Shown piece by piece: positions 33,068 through 44,040 of a DNA stretch of 64,000 bases. The DNA lies in the NCBI GenBank assembly GCA_016584305.1, contig JACEEZ010013467.1:196339-260338 (forward strand), given 5' to 3'. The notes beneath the pieces were generated by a model that did no database searches, was not told where the DNA came from, and was given only the letters and a program-made list of their open reading frames with translations. The position numbers and the translations under genes were made by a program. Numbering within the stretch: position 1 is the stretch's first letter; every line of letters starts with the position of its first letter. Origin of the DNA: Chionoecetes opilio. Lineage: Eukaryota; Arthropoda; Malacostraca; Decapoda; Majidae.

Positions 33068-35191
33068 CCGTATTTGCCGGCGCATAAGACGCAGTTTTTT
33101 CCTTAAAAAGGAATGCAAAGTTCACCCTGCGTCTAATGCGCCATTTTAGCAAATGAGAGGTCGGGCAGAAAATGCAGAACACCCGGTGGTGTATTACAAA
33201 AGGGGTCTGGATATCTGTGCGACTAGTCTTGAGCAAAAATTTGAACTTTTATCAAAAATTGCATAATACTAAAAAAAGGTTGGGTTTAAAAAAAAAGGGC
33301 TGAGGCAAAAAAGTACGATTATTGCTGCCAAGATGGCCTTTTTCAGTTAAACATCATCCACCCCCCCTGTGTCTCCTTTGTAAACGCTGTATCTCGGGTC
33401 TGCCGGGTTCCCTGGGATATTCACTCGGGACGCCCTCCCCCACCCACCATGGGTCTTTCCCCGCTAGATTCCCCCCCGCACCCAGGGAAAAAAGACAAAC
33501 ATCCCCAAATATTAGATCCGCCCTTAACCCGCATTCGACCGGGGCCCCCAAAAGTTGACACAACTTTGGAAGGGAGTGATAAAAGGGGAGGCAGAAAATG
33601 GTGAGGTTTTTTCGCGGGAATGGTTTTGTAGATAAATGGAATAGTAAAACCCAAAGAGCGTGTTAAAGTTTATTTGAAGGGGGTTGAGCGGTGAGGGGAA
33701 AGGGGTGTGTATCTTGGGAGTTGTCTATACACACAAGGATGGAAAAAAGGGCTCCTGGCTTTTAGTCTATTTGCAGCGATCTTTTGTACAACGTGGGGAC
33801 AAGTGCGCGGGTGGTCTCTGTGTGCCCTGTGGTGACTAAATTTCCTGGATGTTGCAGTTGTGCCCGCGAGGACAAGTCGGTCGCGTCAGGTCCCCTGAAT
33901 CCGGGTCCCGAAGGGGGGGCCTAACCCGTGCAGGTGGTTGGCGTGTGTGTGTTAGGCCGCACATGGTAAGAAAGGGGGATGGGAAAAGGGCATAGGCCTT
34001 TTACCACCTCGCCCCCCTAATCCTCCCCCCTTCCTCTACAGAAAAGGAAAAACTGTTGAAAGAGTGCTAGAAAAAAGGGCTGCAACGGTACTTGTAACGG
34101 AAAAAAAGTTTTCCCACACGGTACACAAGCCCAAGACCCTCCGGCGCCAAACCCCTCCCCCAAGGTTTTTTCAAATCACACCATACCATCAGGTGACACG
34201 GCCCCGTCTCGTAAATCCTTTAAAAATTTTACATTAAAAAAAAATAGAGTGTTACACTAAACGGTGTGCGCCGTCAGGGCTCCAATGCATCACGGTCCTG
34301 TCACGTAACTTTTTCGGGGAAAGGGGTATTTTAACTTTATGACACTGTGCCGTGCGATAATTTCGTTTTCTAAAGGCTTTTTGTACCCAAAACTGTCTTT
34401 TAGAGTTCAATCTCTTCTTTATCCAACGAAGTGCTTTCATGCTATTTCTTCACCCATACCTTGAGGCCCCTCTCTGCTTAGGGGGTAAAGAACTGCCGAA
34501 ATGACGGAACCGTGCCCTATAGTGTAAATAAAAGCACGGGGTGAGGGAACGCTGCCATGATTTCAGAGTGTAAAACCACCCCTTCACCTGTCCCTTTCCT
34601 GAAAAAACTAATAACCCCCTCCGACTGTTCTAACCTAATTTAAACCCTTCTGGCTGAAATAAGGGTGATTTTTGGTATACTGTAATCCTTATTTTTCATT
34701 GCGCCGGGGGATATGGGCTCAAATACTCAGAATGAAGAAAGCTACACGATATGGAGGTAAAATCCTAGGATTTTGAAAGCCACTACCAAATAAACCAATA
34801 ATTGAAAATTTTCCATAAAGGGCAAAAACATAGCAAAAGCAACAAAAAGGGTACCTACAAATTAAATCTAAGTTTTTGTCATAGGTAGAAAATTTAGAAT
34901 ATCAATACTAGGGCATCCTGCAATATATTATGACCCTTTTTGGTTTCCCTGTCATTTCCTTTTACATTTTAACTATATATTTTTTCAGTCACATTCACTT
35001 TACTGTGAATATTTATTAGGTCCTCTCATAATTTTTTGCTTTCCTTACAAATCCCATTTTTTTTTTTTACTTTTATAATTTACGAAATTTTTTTTTTCAC
35101 CCCCAAAACACCAATTTTTTTTCGTCTCAAAACCCCCTTGAACATAGGAGGGGGCGTCTTTTTCGGGGTGCGCTTATACGCCGGCAAATGG
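33068..35191. mobile_element. MITE-like element, TIR CCGTATTTGCCGGCGCATAA
   Basis: The left end at 33,068 is matched by the complement at 35,150-35,191 (TGCGCTTATACGCCGGCAAA), with TA at each edge (33,066 and 35,192). This GTATAAGACGC-type end is common in animal MITEs. Most of the interior shows homopolymer smearing, so frames there are unreliable and no gene is supportable. Confidence 0.65.
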
Positions 35192-35277
35192 TAATATATA
35201 TATATATAATATAAAAAATAATTATTATATAATAAATTTATATTAATATTTTTATATTAAGGGAGGGTCCCGAAGAT

Positions 35278-35308
<31 letters not shown>

Positions 35309-35942
35309 TAAAAATTAAAAAAAAACCCAAAGATAAAAAAAAAAAAAAATAAAAAATGGGCATTAAAAAAACCCCCCCCCCCACCCCCAACCTTTAAAGG
35401 AAGCCTTAAAACCCAAAACCCCTTGGGAATAAGGTTTTGGGGGCAGGGAAACCCAACATCAAAAAAAAACAAAAAACTGTTTTCCCCAAGCCCCTTTTTT
35501 TAAAACCTTTTGGAAACAAACCCAAATCCAAAAAATCTAAAAAGGGTTAAACCACAAGGCACCAAACCCCACCCCCAACAAAACACCAAAAATTTGGCAC
35601 AATTTAACCCCGGGCCCCAACACAAAAAACATTTTCCGCAAATCACTAAACCCCCTTTTCCCCCCAACCCCCAATACTTGCACAAAAATGAAGTTTTCAC
35701 GCAAAACCCCCAAAAAACTCAGAATTGGCAAGGGGGGGGTCGCCCTTTCAACAAGGGAGTTTTTAAAAGGGCAGACGTTTTCCTTTTTTTTAATTTGAAA
35801 AAAAAAAAATTTGGGTAAAAACCCCTTTAAACCCACCCCCACCCGAGTTTTGCGGGGTTTTGCTTTTTTTTCCCGGGGCTTTTCGGGAAAAACCCGGCAA
35901 TTGGGCCCAAAATCCGGTTTTTTAAAACCCGGTAAAAAAAAA

Positions 35943-35943
35943 G

Positions 35944-35984
<41 letters not shown>

Positions 35985-36076
35985 TGAATGTGTGGTGTGT
36001 GTGTGCCTACAGCGCCGTGAGGCAGTGACCTCCAGGGGTGGGATGGTAGGCCTTGGAGGTTAACTTGAGGGCTGTG
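35943..36076 (-). mobile_element. SINE 3-prime fragment, copy 3
   Basis: A run of about 38 T (poly-A tail on the minus strand) is followed by GT-rich text and GCCTACAGCGCCGTGAGGCA and GGGATGGTAGGCC. This is the tail half of the SINE at 31,004-31,338. The tRNA-like head is missing. Confidence 0.8.
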
Positions 36077-36671
36077 TACCTACCGTATTTTACAGCTTAT
36101 AAGACTCACTTTTTCCCCCAAAAAATATCCTGAAAATGCCCCAAGCCTCTGTCCACCCAGCAGTGAATGGGTACTGGGTGTTAGCCTAGGGTTTGTGACC
36201 TGCTTCCCGGGGTGGTGGCTTCGGCCAACACTACGTAGAGAAGAGGAAGGAGGAGAGGAGCTTGGGATTGAGCTTGAGTTGGGAGTCACCCAGCGGATGC
36301 TGTTTTGGTCTGAGTGAGTGAGCTTGACACATATCTTGTCAGCTGATGGTTGTGTGACAGTGTTATACGGCAATAACACTGTCACAGTGCCTTCCTCTCT
36401 TCTCTCCTGTCTCCTCCAGTACCTCCAGAAACCACAGTACCACACACGTCATGGTTAATCACTTATAAAGGAGTATTTTGTGGTAAATAAGTAAGGTAAG
36501 GTGCTACTTATTTCGAGGTGTTACCTATCTTATGCGACACCGGCTGTTCCTGTAGAGAAAAACACAAACAAATGGAAAAAAACAAAGCAAAACTACATAC
36601 AGCTATACTAAGCCTATTATAATACTATACTAAGCAGGAAGGAAGGAAGATGTGTCCCGTACGTCTCTTAT
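36077..36671. other. Spacer inside P2, no gene seen
   Basis: It starts TACCGTATTTTACAGCTTAT, which resembles the end of a MITE of the TATAAGAC class, but I could not find its partner. The rest is mixed sequence. Confidence 0.5.
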
Positions 36672-37085
36672 GGGAGGCGGTAGCAGAGTGGGTAGCGTCA
36701 AGATATATGTCAAGCTCGAGCACGAGCTTGACAGACGACCTACAAAGTGATACTAAGCAGAAAAGGTCACAAGAAGAAGAAGAAGTCTCCGAGTGGCGTT
36801 CTCGGTGATCCAAGTTCGATCCTTGATAAGGGCTGTAAAATCCACTTAAAATCTTTCTCTGCACTGTTGAGTGGCCTAAGAACACCCACACGCTGCCCAT
36901 TAGCTCTACCTTCGATTGCGAGTGCATCGGAGGATACAGGGGGCGGCATGAGCCTCTAATCACAGGCGTCACTATAGAAATTATGTCTGCGCCACCACGG
37001 GTGAGGGCCAACCATCACAGCCCTCAAGTTAATCTCCAGGGCCTACCATCCCACTCCTGGAGGTCACTGCCTAACGGCGCTGTAG

Positions 37086-37086
<1 letters not shown>
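36672..37086 (+). mobile_element. tRNA-derived SINE, copy 2, with internal insertion
   Basis: GGGAGGCGGTAGCAGAGTGG (A-box) opens the copy. About 88 bp of foreign sequence (36,698-36,786) then separates it from CTCCGAGTGGCGTTCTCGGT and the B-box-like AGTTCGATCC. The body and tail match copy 1 and end in a CA microsatellite. The insert contains the palindrome GTCAAGCTCGAGCACGAGCT and a GAA run. Confidence 0.82.

Positions 37087-37142
<56 letters not shown>
37087..37142. repeat. (CA)n microsatellite
   Basis: About 27 CA units forming the tail of SINE copy 2. Confidence 0.95.
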
Positions 37143-37476
37143 ACACCAACAACAACAACAAAAAAAAAGCGAAACTCGGGGATATAATGCGCGAAAGTCG
37201 GGATGATAAGAATTTAGGACTCAGCGCGAAACTCGAGGATCGCGAAACTCGCATAGCGTGAAACTCGGGAGGGTAGTGTAGTCAGTAAATGACTTTATAA
37301 TTTTAGTAAATAACTTGTAATTTACTTTAGTAAATAACTTGGTAATTTTACTCACCCCAGTTTGAATGTCGTAGCATTGAATTTTCGATCTCGTATATTG
37401 AAAATAGACCTTAATTTACACATCTCGTATCATCGGATTCTCGTATATCGAATGCTCATATAACGGGACCTCCCTG

Positions 37477-38208
37477 TATATATAATATAATATATATTGA
37501 AAAACTGAATAAAGTTATAATTTAGGATAATCTAGGGTAATCCACACAACTGTCTGACGTAAAGAAATTTTTCCCTGTGGAAGCAGGTATAATATGCATG
37601 TTGTCATGTGCATGGCGGGGATTAGGTTAGCGCGGCCGTCACCTCCCGGTCCAAAGCCAGTGGAAGGAGTCTACTGCTTTCACTGACTTTGTCCCAGTCT
37701 GCCTGTAGTGTCGTTAACCATAGTGCGAGATGCGAGGAGTCCCTCGGCCAGTGGTGGTGGGCTTACACTGCAACGTTGACCTCTGATGTCGTACGTGTGT
37801 GTGTGTGTGTTGGGAGGGGAAGGTGTCGTGATTTGTGCTGGGGGGAGGGGTGTGCGGGGAGATGTATGTAGGTGGAAGCTGGTATGTACATTAGGGTGCC
37901 AATAAAAAACGAAAGTTGGATTTTTTGAACGGCCCTTAGTGGAATACTGTGGGGTGGTAAGAAAACAACGTGTGTAAAATTTGAGCGCAATCGAAGTATA
38001 TTTAAAGGTGGCGCAAGTCGATTGATTGTTACCCCTATAGACTCCGATAGGGACTACAAGGAAGGACATCGTCTCTGGGGTGTTTGTTGGCAATATTGAA
38101 GCCTTTTGAGACCTCCCCTTCCTCCAGCTGGGCTGCTGGTCCCCCTCGCTCTTCAAAGCGAGTATTAGCCCCTCTAGGGGCGGAGGGTATCATGGTTGCC
38201 CAAGCCAC
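37477..38208. other. Spacer; possible 3-prime flank of the hAT-like gene
   Basis: Mostly unremarkable, with GT repeats near 37,796. The stretch TAGGGTGCCAATAAAAAACG (37,892) to about 38,060 lies downstream of the minus-strand gene and could be its element end, but no matching upstream end was found. Confidence 0.4.
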
Positions 38209-39935
38209 TCATTGTCGTCCGCTTGGCCGGGGAAGGGAAGCCTTCGATGTTCCTGGCTGTTGTCGACGGTGCCTCTCGACGACCTGCAAGAGGAATTGGC
38301 GCTGATCCTCGTTCTTCGTCAGGCTGAGGTTGAAGGACTGGAACAGCGCCACCCCTCGCTCCGCCGTGTCGTTGGTGACGTGTAGGCTCGCGACATGCCG
38401 CGACGAACCCCGTGTCACTCGGCCATTCCTCTGGCTCCTTCGAGAGGAACGCCCTCTCCGCTCCGACAGCGTCGAGGAGGGTGCCGGACGCCTGGCTTCC
38501 AAACGACGCTAGCGTGGACGAGGCGGGCGTCGGAGACGGTGATGCGCTTCGGCGGTTCCTCGGATCCTTTTTCCCGCTGCATCGCTTCCGCCAGCGCCTT
38601 CTTCTCGGCAGTTGGCAAGCGGTGGTCGAAGAGAGCCATGGCGACCAGTGGCTCGCTCAGGTACCAGAAGTGCTGGGAGAAGGTTTTCACACACGCCTTG
38701 CCGATCTCAGCGTCGTGGAAGTCGCGGAGGTCGGCGACCAGTTTCAAGTCATTCGCCGGCGCGAAGGCGGCCACGGGCGCCTCAAACCAGCAGGTCACGT
38801 AGACCTCAGCGACGAAGAAGGTGAACCGGCGGAGGCTGGACAGCTCGCGCGGCGAGCAGAGCTCCCCCAGTTGGGCGGCGAACTGCGTAATCTTCGCCGC
38901 GTAGATGGCACGCGCCATCCAGCATGCGCGGTGCATGGCGCCCAGTCGCCGGAACTTCACCTTCGGGACGTCGCCCTCGCCACCCAGCAGAACGATGAAG
39001 AGCTCCAGCATCTCCTTGTAGTCGTCCCGCGGGTGGCTGGTGTTGAACAGCGCGGCCCACTCCTGCAGAAGTTTGTCCCGCTTGTTCAGGAGGGTGGGCG
39101 GCAGCTCGTCGGGCGTTGGCGGCTCCGGCGGCTCCGGCTGGCTCTGGTCGATGAAAGCCCACCGTTCCTTGAATCGGTTGAAGACGCCGATGTCAGGACC
39201 CGACGACGGCCCCATGCAGATAGAGAACGCCTTCTCCAGCACCAGCTCGTGTACATGGTGCCGGCAGGCGAGGCTTAGCAGACGCCGACCAAGCTTCTGC
39301 TCCAGCAGGGTGCAGGCACCGGCGAGGGCTCCAGTGTTGGCGGCGGTCGTATCGAACGACATAGCCACCACACGCTCTGCGAGCCCCAAGTCGTCGAGCG
39401 CTTCAGCCACGGCACTTGCCATCGCCTCTCCAGTCCCACTTGCCAGCTTGGGAACGCCGATGAGCTTCTGGACGCCGTCGCCGGAGACGAGGATAGCCAG
39501 CCGATCCACCCGCGTACCGTCGCAATCCGGCAGGATCTTCCCGTCCCACTGAACGGTAAGAGGCGTGTCAGGGACGAAGGTTGTCTTGACTAACGCGGAC
39601 AGCTGGGACCGGTAGCCGGCGCGAGCCTGCCGGATGCTCTCGGCATTCAGGATCAGCTCCTGAGGATTGTGGCCGAGGCTACTGGCGGTCGCCGCGACGA
39701 TGCGGAGCGCTTTGCGGTCGCTCACGCCGGTCCGGTCGAGGGCGCTCGCTAACTCCTGGGAGAGCACGACCTGTGACCCCCGCGCTCGTCGCTTCGGAGG
39801 GCTTGCACCGGTCGGCTCAGCGGTAGCAGCCGCCCCGCCGCATGCCAGACTGGACTCAACCGAGGAGGAGGAGGAGGACGGGAGCACCGCGCGTTCGTCC
39901 AGCTGCGACGTCGAGGCTTCTCGTGATCGTAACGT
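38209..39935 (-). pseudogene. hAT-like transposon protein, GC-rich, two late frameshifts
   Basis: The minus strand is open from 40,205 to 38,415, but only about residue 95 onward (from roughly 39,925) has protein-like composition; the true N-terminus is uncertain. Motifs are VQWDGKILPD, VVAMSFDTTAANTG, LEQKLGR and LACRHHVHELVL, in the order acidic residue, acidic residue, C-x2-H. That pattern suggests an RNase H-fold, hAT-like transposase core. Later come YKEMLELFIVLLGG and RKITVSDAR-type blocks. The frame then shifts near 38,500 (to a frame reading LLDAVGAERAF) and again near 38,390, where VTNDTAERGVALFQSF and a Gln/Arg-rich end to 38,209 appear. With two single-base shifts repaired it would match the family end to end, so it is a recent pseudogene or carries consensus errors. 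The gene is far richer in G+C than its surroundings. Related to the relic at 1-1,640. Confidence 0.75.
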
Positions 39936-40229
39936 ACATGGATATATGTACAGGATGGTGGTGGTGGTGGGGTGAGAGAGAAATTGGGTGTTTGAATGGT
40001 TCAATGTAGAGAGAAAAAAAAAAAAAAGTAGACACCCAAACATACAAACAAAGATATGTCTGGTTCGATAGATAGACAGACGGACATAAATTGAGACACA
40101 AATAAATACAAATATACAGACAGAGAGAGACCGAGGATGTAGGATAATAAGGAGGAGGAGGAGGGGAAGTAGGGAGCACATGGGTAATTGTAAGAAGGGA
40201 GTCACAGGTGTGCATGAGTCCCCTTGGCA

Positions 40230-40890
40230 CTAACACGCACGTAGGCGTCCCCCCCCCCCCCCCTCACTTGCTGGCTGTATGTACGTGTACCTCGCTGCAC
40301 CACCACCACCACCACCACCCACCACCACCACCAAGTGTTGGCAAGGCGGTGGTGGTAATGAAGTGTTGGGTGCAGTGCACTAGTGTTGTAGTGAGGCTTG
40401 TGTATAGTATTATAGTGTATATGTGTTAAGTGTGGTGGTGGTGGTGGTGGTGACGATGGTAGGTTACTGGGTGGTGGTGGTGTTGTATTTGTTATTTTTG
40501 TGGTTGTGTAATATCATAACCTGAGTACTATTGCTGCTGCTGCAACTAGTATTTCTAATACCGTCATTACAGTTACTACTACGACTCCCACCATTGTACT
40601 GCTACCACAATAACTTCGGCTGATGGTTCTGCTGTTCCTACTACTATGAACCTACTACACTAGGAACTCCTACTTACTACTACTACAACTAATACTATTG
40701 TTATTATTATTATTAATTATTATCATTATTGTTATTATTGTTATTATTTCTACTACTACTACGTACTACTACTGCTGCCTACAACTAATATTACTAATAC
40801 AACAACTACTACTGCTACTATTATTACTACTACTTATACCACCATAACTACTGCTGCTGCTACTACTACTACTACGTACTACTACTACTA
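40230..40890. repeat. Trinucleotide-rich stretch (CAC, GGT, CTA/ACT)
   Basis: C-run, CAC and GGT repeats, then TACTAC and ATT repeats with interruptions. No gene seen. Confidence 0.85.
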
Positions 40891-40893
40891 CCA

Positions 40894-41378
40894 TAGATAA
40901 CACTAAAGTCGCCAGGACAACGTTTCTTTTTTATTTACAGACGTCTGGTGGCGTTAATACTTACATTTCTACATCCATGATTTCAGGAAAGTTAGAAGGG
41001 GCTATCTGGAGAGTGTGTCCTTTTGTGTCTTCATCTGTGTTGTATTATGGCTATAAAGGAACAAATACCAAAATAAAAACTAGTGGCGACATTGGTAACG
41101 GGGCTACACTAAGATCGCCAGCTAGTGTTTATGTTCTGAGTGTCCTCTCGCCGTCGTCGTCGCCCGAAAAAAAACTAGTAATGAAATTTGAAACCGTATA
41201 TACTTGCAGATACAAAGCATAAAACAACACTGAAACAGGGTAGATTATACACTGACAGTCATGATATAAACTACTGTGTATCATCTTCAGTGGCACATAC
41301 ACAGCAGTAGTGATACTATAATTCGTAATATATGGCACCTGGCGACATCAGTGCAGGTGGCGACTAAAGTGTTATCTA
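40894..41378 (-). mobile_element. R-family MITE, complete minus-strand copy
   Basis: It is 485 bp with ends TAGATAACACTAAAGTCGCC and GGCGACTAAAGTGTTATCTA, the complement of the copy at 17,290-17,769 throughout. It is inserted in a CTA trinucleotide tract, which hides any target duplication. Confidence 0.87.
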
Positions 41379-41416
<38 letters not shown>

Positions 41417-41458
41417 ACTACTACTACTACTACTACTACTACTACTGCTACTACCACC
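41379..41458. repeat. (CTA)n microsatellite
   Basis: About 25 CTA/ACT triplets. Its last 8 bases, CTACCACC, are the left target duplication of E1. Confidence 0.95.
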
Positions 41459-41784
41459 CAGAGCTGGGCAGTATTTAAATACATTTGTGTTTAGAACTGT
41501 ATTTATAAATACATTGGTTTTCACGTATTTAAATGCAGTATTTAAATGTATTGTATTTAAATACTCGTAATATTAATATGTAAATACTTTTTTATCCGTT
41601 AATTTGGCCATAAACCCGCCCAACTATCTGGCAACCCTGATGTTACAGTGAACCAGTGTTTCCACTTACAAGGAAATTTCCTTATTTTAAGGAAATTTCT
41701 AAGGAAACGCAAAATCTAAGGAAATCCTAAGGAAATCCAGTTGTTTTTTTCGGACACAAAATTTGTGTATTTAAAATGTATGTA

Positions 41785-41870
41785 CACACAAACCTCGATT
41801 TCCCGGACCTCCATTTCCCGGATATCGGATTTGCCGGACAAAATCCGAGGTCTGGGGATATGTCAGTCTC

Positions 41871-41918
<48 letters not shown>

Positions 41919-42671
41919 TATATACGTTGAAATGCCTGGTCCTGTTCGTAAATTGACAAAGTTGTCCGGCGGTCTGAGCGTCTCCTGTCACTCCTGGTCA
42001 GTGTCCGCGCCTCCTGCCAGGTGGCAGCATGCTCAGCGGTCATATTGTTTACATTTGGGCACACGACACTCACGGTTCACCTGCACAGCCTCCGTTAGTC
42101 CCCTGACCTCCACTGCCCCTGGTGCAGGAACGTCTCTTGAGACTATTGAACACTTTCTGCTGCCTCCCGCCAGGTGGCAGCATGCTCAGCGGTCGTATTG
42201 TTTACATTTGGGCACACGACACTCACGGTTCACCTGCACAGCCTCTGTTAGTCCCCTGACTCCCACTGCTCCTGGTGCAGGAACATCTCTTGAGACTATT
42301 GAATACTTTCTGCTGCCTCCCGCCAGGTGGCAGCATGCTCAGCGGTCGTATTGTTTACATTTGGGCACACGACACTCACAGTTCACCTGCACAGCCTCCG
42401 TTAGTCCCCTGACCTCCACTGCTCCTGGTGCAGGAACATCTCTTGAGACTATTGAACACTTTCTGCTGCCTCCCGCCAGGTGGCTGCATGCTCAGCGGAC
42501 GTAAAAGTCCGCGGCGGGATAGTTGATATTGGCGGTTGCCGGACAGTAAATACTAGAGTAGGATAAACGTCCGGGGGTGGGTAATGGCATCGGACTAGTG
42601 CGATTCCCGGACTTTTGCGGTTCCCGGACCAGTGCTCCCCCCTATTAGTCCGGGAAAACGAAGTTTGTGTG
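41785..42671. mobile_element. Pogo-like insertion inside E1
   Basis: CACACAAACCTCGATTTCCC at 41,785 pairs with the complement GGGAAAACGAAGTTTGTGTG ending 42,671. TA flanks both sides. Several CCCGGAC motifs near each end are typical of pogo-like terminal regions. It contains poly(T) and the 153-bp tandem array and no recognisable transposase. Confidence 0.78.
42013..42500 (+). repeat. 153-bp tandem repeat, just over 3 units
   Basis: GTGGCAGCATGCTCAGCGG or a close variant recurs at 42,021, 42,174, 42,327 and 42,480, each 153 bp apart. Because 153 is 51 codons the plus-strand frame stays open through all units (PPARWQHAQRSYCLHLGTRH repeated). There is no start or family support for a real protein. 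Confidence 0.93.
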
Positions 42672-42770
42672 TATTTATTATTTGGTATTTAAATACATTT
42701 CTCCCATATACAGTATTTAGTATTAAGTATTTTAATACATTCAATGTATTTAGTGCCCAGCTCTACCACC

Positions 42771-42993
42771 TTTACTATTTACTCTACCATGCCTTTACTA
42801 TTGCTACTACTAAAAAAAAAATCACTACTAATACTAATACTATTATTATTTATTATAATAAATATTATTTTTTTCATATTATTTTTATCATTATTGCTAT
42901 TATTATATTTATTATTATTATTATTATTATTACTTTTTTCATCCTTTTCATTTATTATTTATTATTATTATTATTACCTTTTTCATCCTTTTC

Positions 42994-43038
<45 letters not shown>

Positions 43039-43100
43039 CATTATATTATAATTATTTTCATCATCATTACTATTTTATTGTTATTATGAATATGAATACT
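42771..43100. repeat. (ATT)n-rich tract
   Basis: TATTAT and ATTATT runs with TTCATCC interruptions. Open frames here are artefacts. Confidence 0.92.
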
Positions 43101-43205
43101 AATTGGTAATATTCGAGGGTCCTTTCCTGCGCCTATTATGGGTCTTTTTTCTTCCAAACTTTCACAGCCCTGCATATACATATGAAACGTTATTATATAG
43201 CTTTA

Positions 43206-44040
43206 TTATATACATGTCAGAAGAACAGTGACAGAACAATGACCGTCTACAGTAGCTGCAATATAACGATTTGAAAGGAAACTTGAGATGAAGGTACAGA
43301 GAGAAGGATAGAAACCGAATGAGGGTATACATATATAGTGTAGAAATTCAAGATTTGTGCCAGACTCTATCAAAAGCTTTTGACATGTCAAGGGCAACAG
43401 CAAATGTTTCACCTAAACCCCTAAAAGAGGATGACCAAGATTCAGTTAGGAAAGCTAGAAGATCGCCCTTTACGTAAACCGTACTGACGATCAGATAGAA
43501 GATTGTGAGCAGATAAATGCTTAAGAATCTTCTTCCTGAGGATAGATGCAAAAACTTTAGAAAGGCAGGAAGTCAAAGCTATAGGACGGTAGTTTGAAGG
43601 ATTAGAACGGTCACCCTTCTTAGGAACAGGTTGGATGTGAGCAAACTTCCAGCAAGAAGGAAAGTTGGAAGTAGATAGACAAAGACGGAAAGTTGACCAG
43701 GCAAGGTGCAAGCACAGAAGCACAGTTTTTGAGAACAATAGGAGGGACTCCGTCAGGACCGTAAGCCTTCCGAGGATCTAGGCCAGAAAGGGCAAAGAAA
43801 ACATCATTACAAAAGATCTTAATAACAGGCATAATATAGTCAGAGGGTGGAGGAGAAGGAGGAACAAGCCCTTCATAAACCAGAGTGGAATTTCCAGCAG
43901 AGTTCAGCTTTGAAATAGTTGAGACAGCTGTGGAGTGAAGCATAGGAAGGAAAGATGAAGAAAAATTGTTAGATATGTTTTTGGCTAGATTCCACAAGTC
44001 ACGAGAGGAGTTTGATCTGGAAATCACTCAGGGTCTGGCT
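43206..44040 (-). pseudogene. Truncated LINE reverse transcriptase, jockey/CR1-like
   Basis: Minus strand, pieces in changing frames. KAYGPDGVPPIVLKNC (near 43,765) and PSNYRPIALTSCLSKV (near 43,580) are finger motifs. FAVALDMSKAFDRVWH (near 43,395) is motif A, and YPSLCTFISSFLSNR (near 43,300) follows. The copy stops before motif B and the YADD box, and lacks the endonuclease. At least three frame changes are visible. It is a different, older element than the LINE at 9.9-14.7 kb. It lies just upstream of, and opposite to, the four-exon gene. Confidence 0.85.

Larger units (their letters stand above)
35259..37476. mobile_element. Pogo/Tigger-type element P2, with SINE insertions
   Basis: The right end (37,270-37,476) is nearly identical to P1 at 30,440-30,645 (TTAGTAAATAACTTGTAATT, ATATTGAAAATAGACC, CGGGACCTCCCTG). 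The left end GGGAGGGTCCCGAAGATA at 35,261 matches P1 in smeared form. It is enlarged by SINE pieces, a CA tract and low-quality sequence (35,280-35,980). No transposase was recognised. Confidence 0.65.
41459..42762. mobile_element. hAT-type MITE E1 (CAGAGCTGGGC), 8-bp TSD
   Basis: CTACCACC at 41,451-41,458 is repeated at 42,763-42,770. The ends are CAGAGCTGGGCAGTATTTAA and (complement) AGCTGGGCACTAAATACATT. An 8-bp duplication with a CAGRG start is the hAT signature. Without the nested pogo-type element at 41,785-42,671 it is about 417 bp and closely matches E2 at 49,181-49,693. Confidence 0.87.

Noticed and set aside
35510..35842. Overlapping frames of about 100 codons on both strands
   Set aside because: Smeared poly-A/C sequence inside element P2.
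38412..39278. A 288-codon plus-strand frame opposite the hAT-like gene
   Set aside because: Shadow of the GC-rich minus-strand frame. The minus frame carries the conserved motifs shared with the relic at 1-1,640.
41776..42504. 242-codon frame in the 153-bp array
   Set aside because: It begins in poly(T) (a run of Phe) and is the array translated; no homologous domain recognised.
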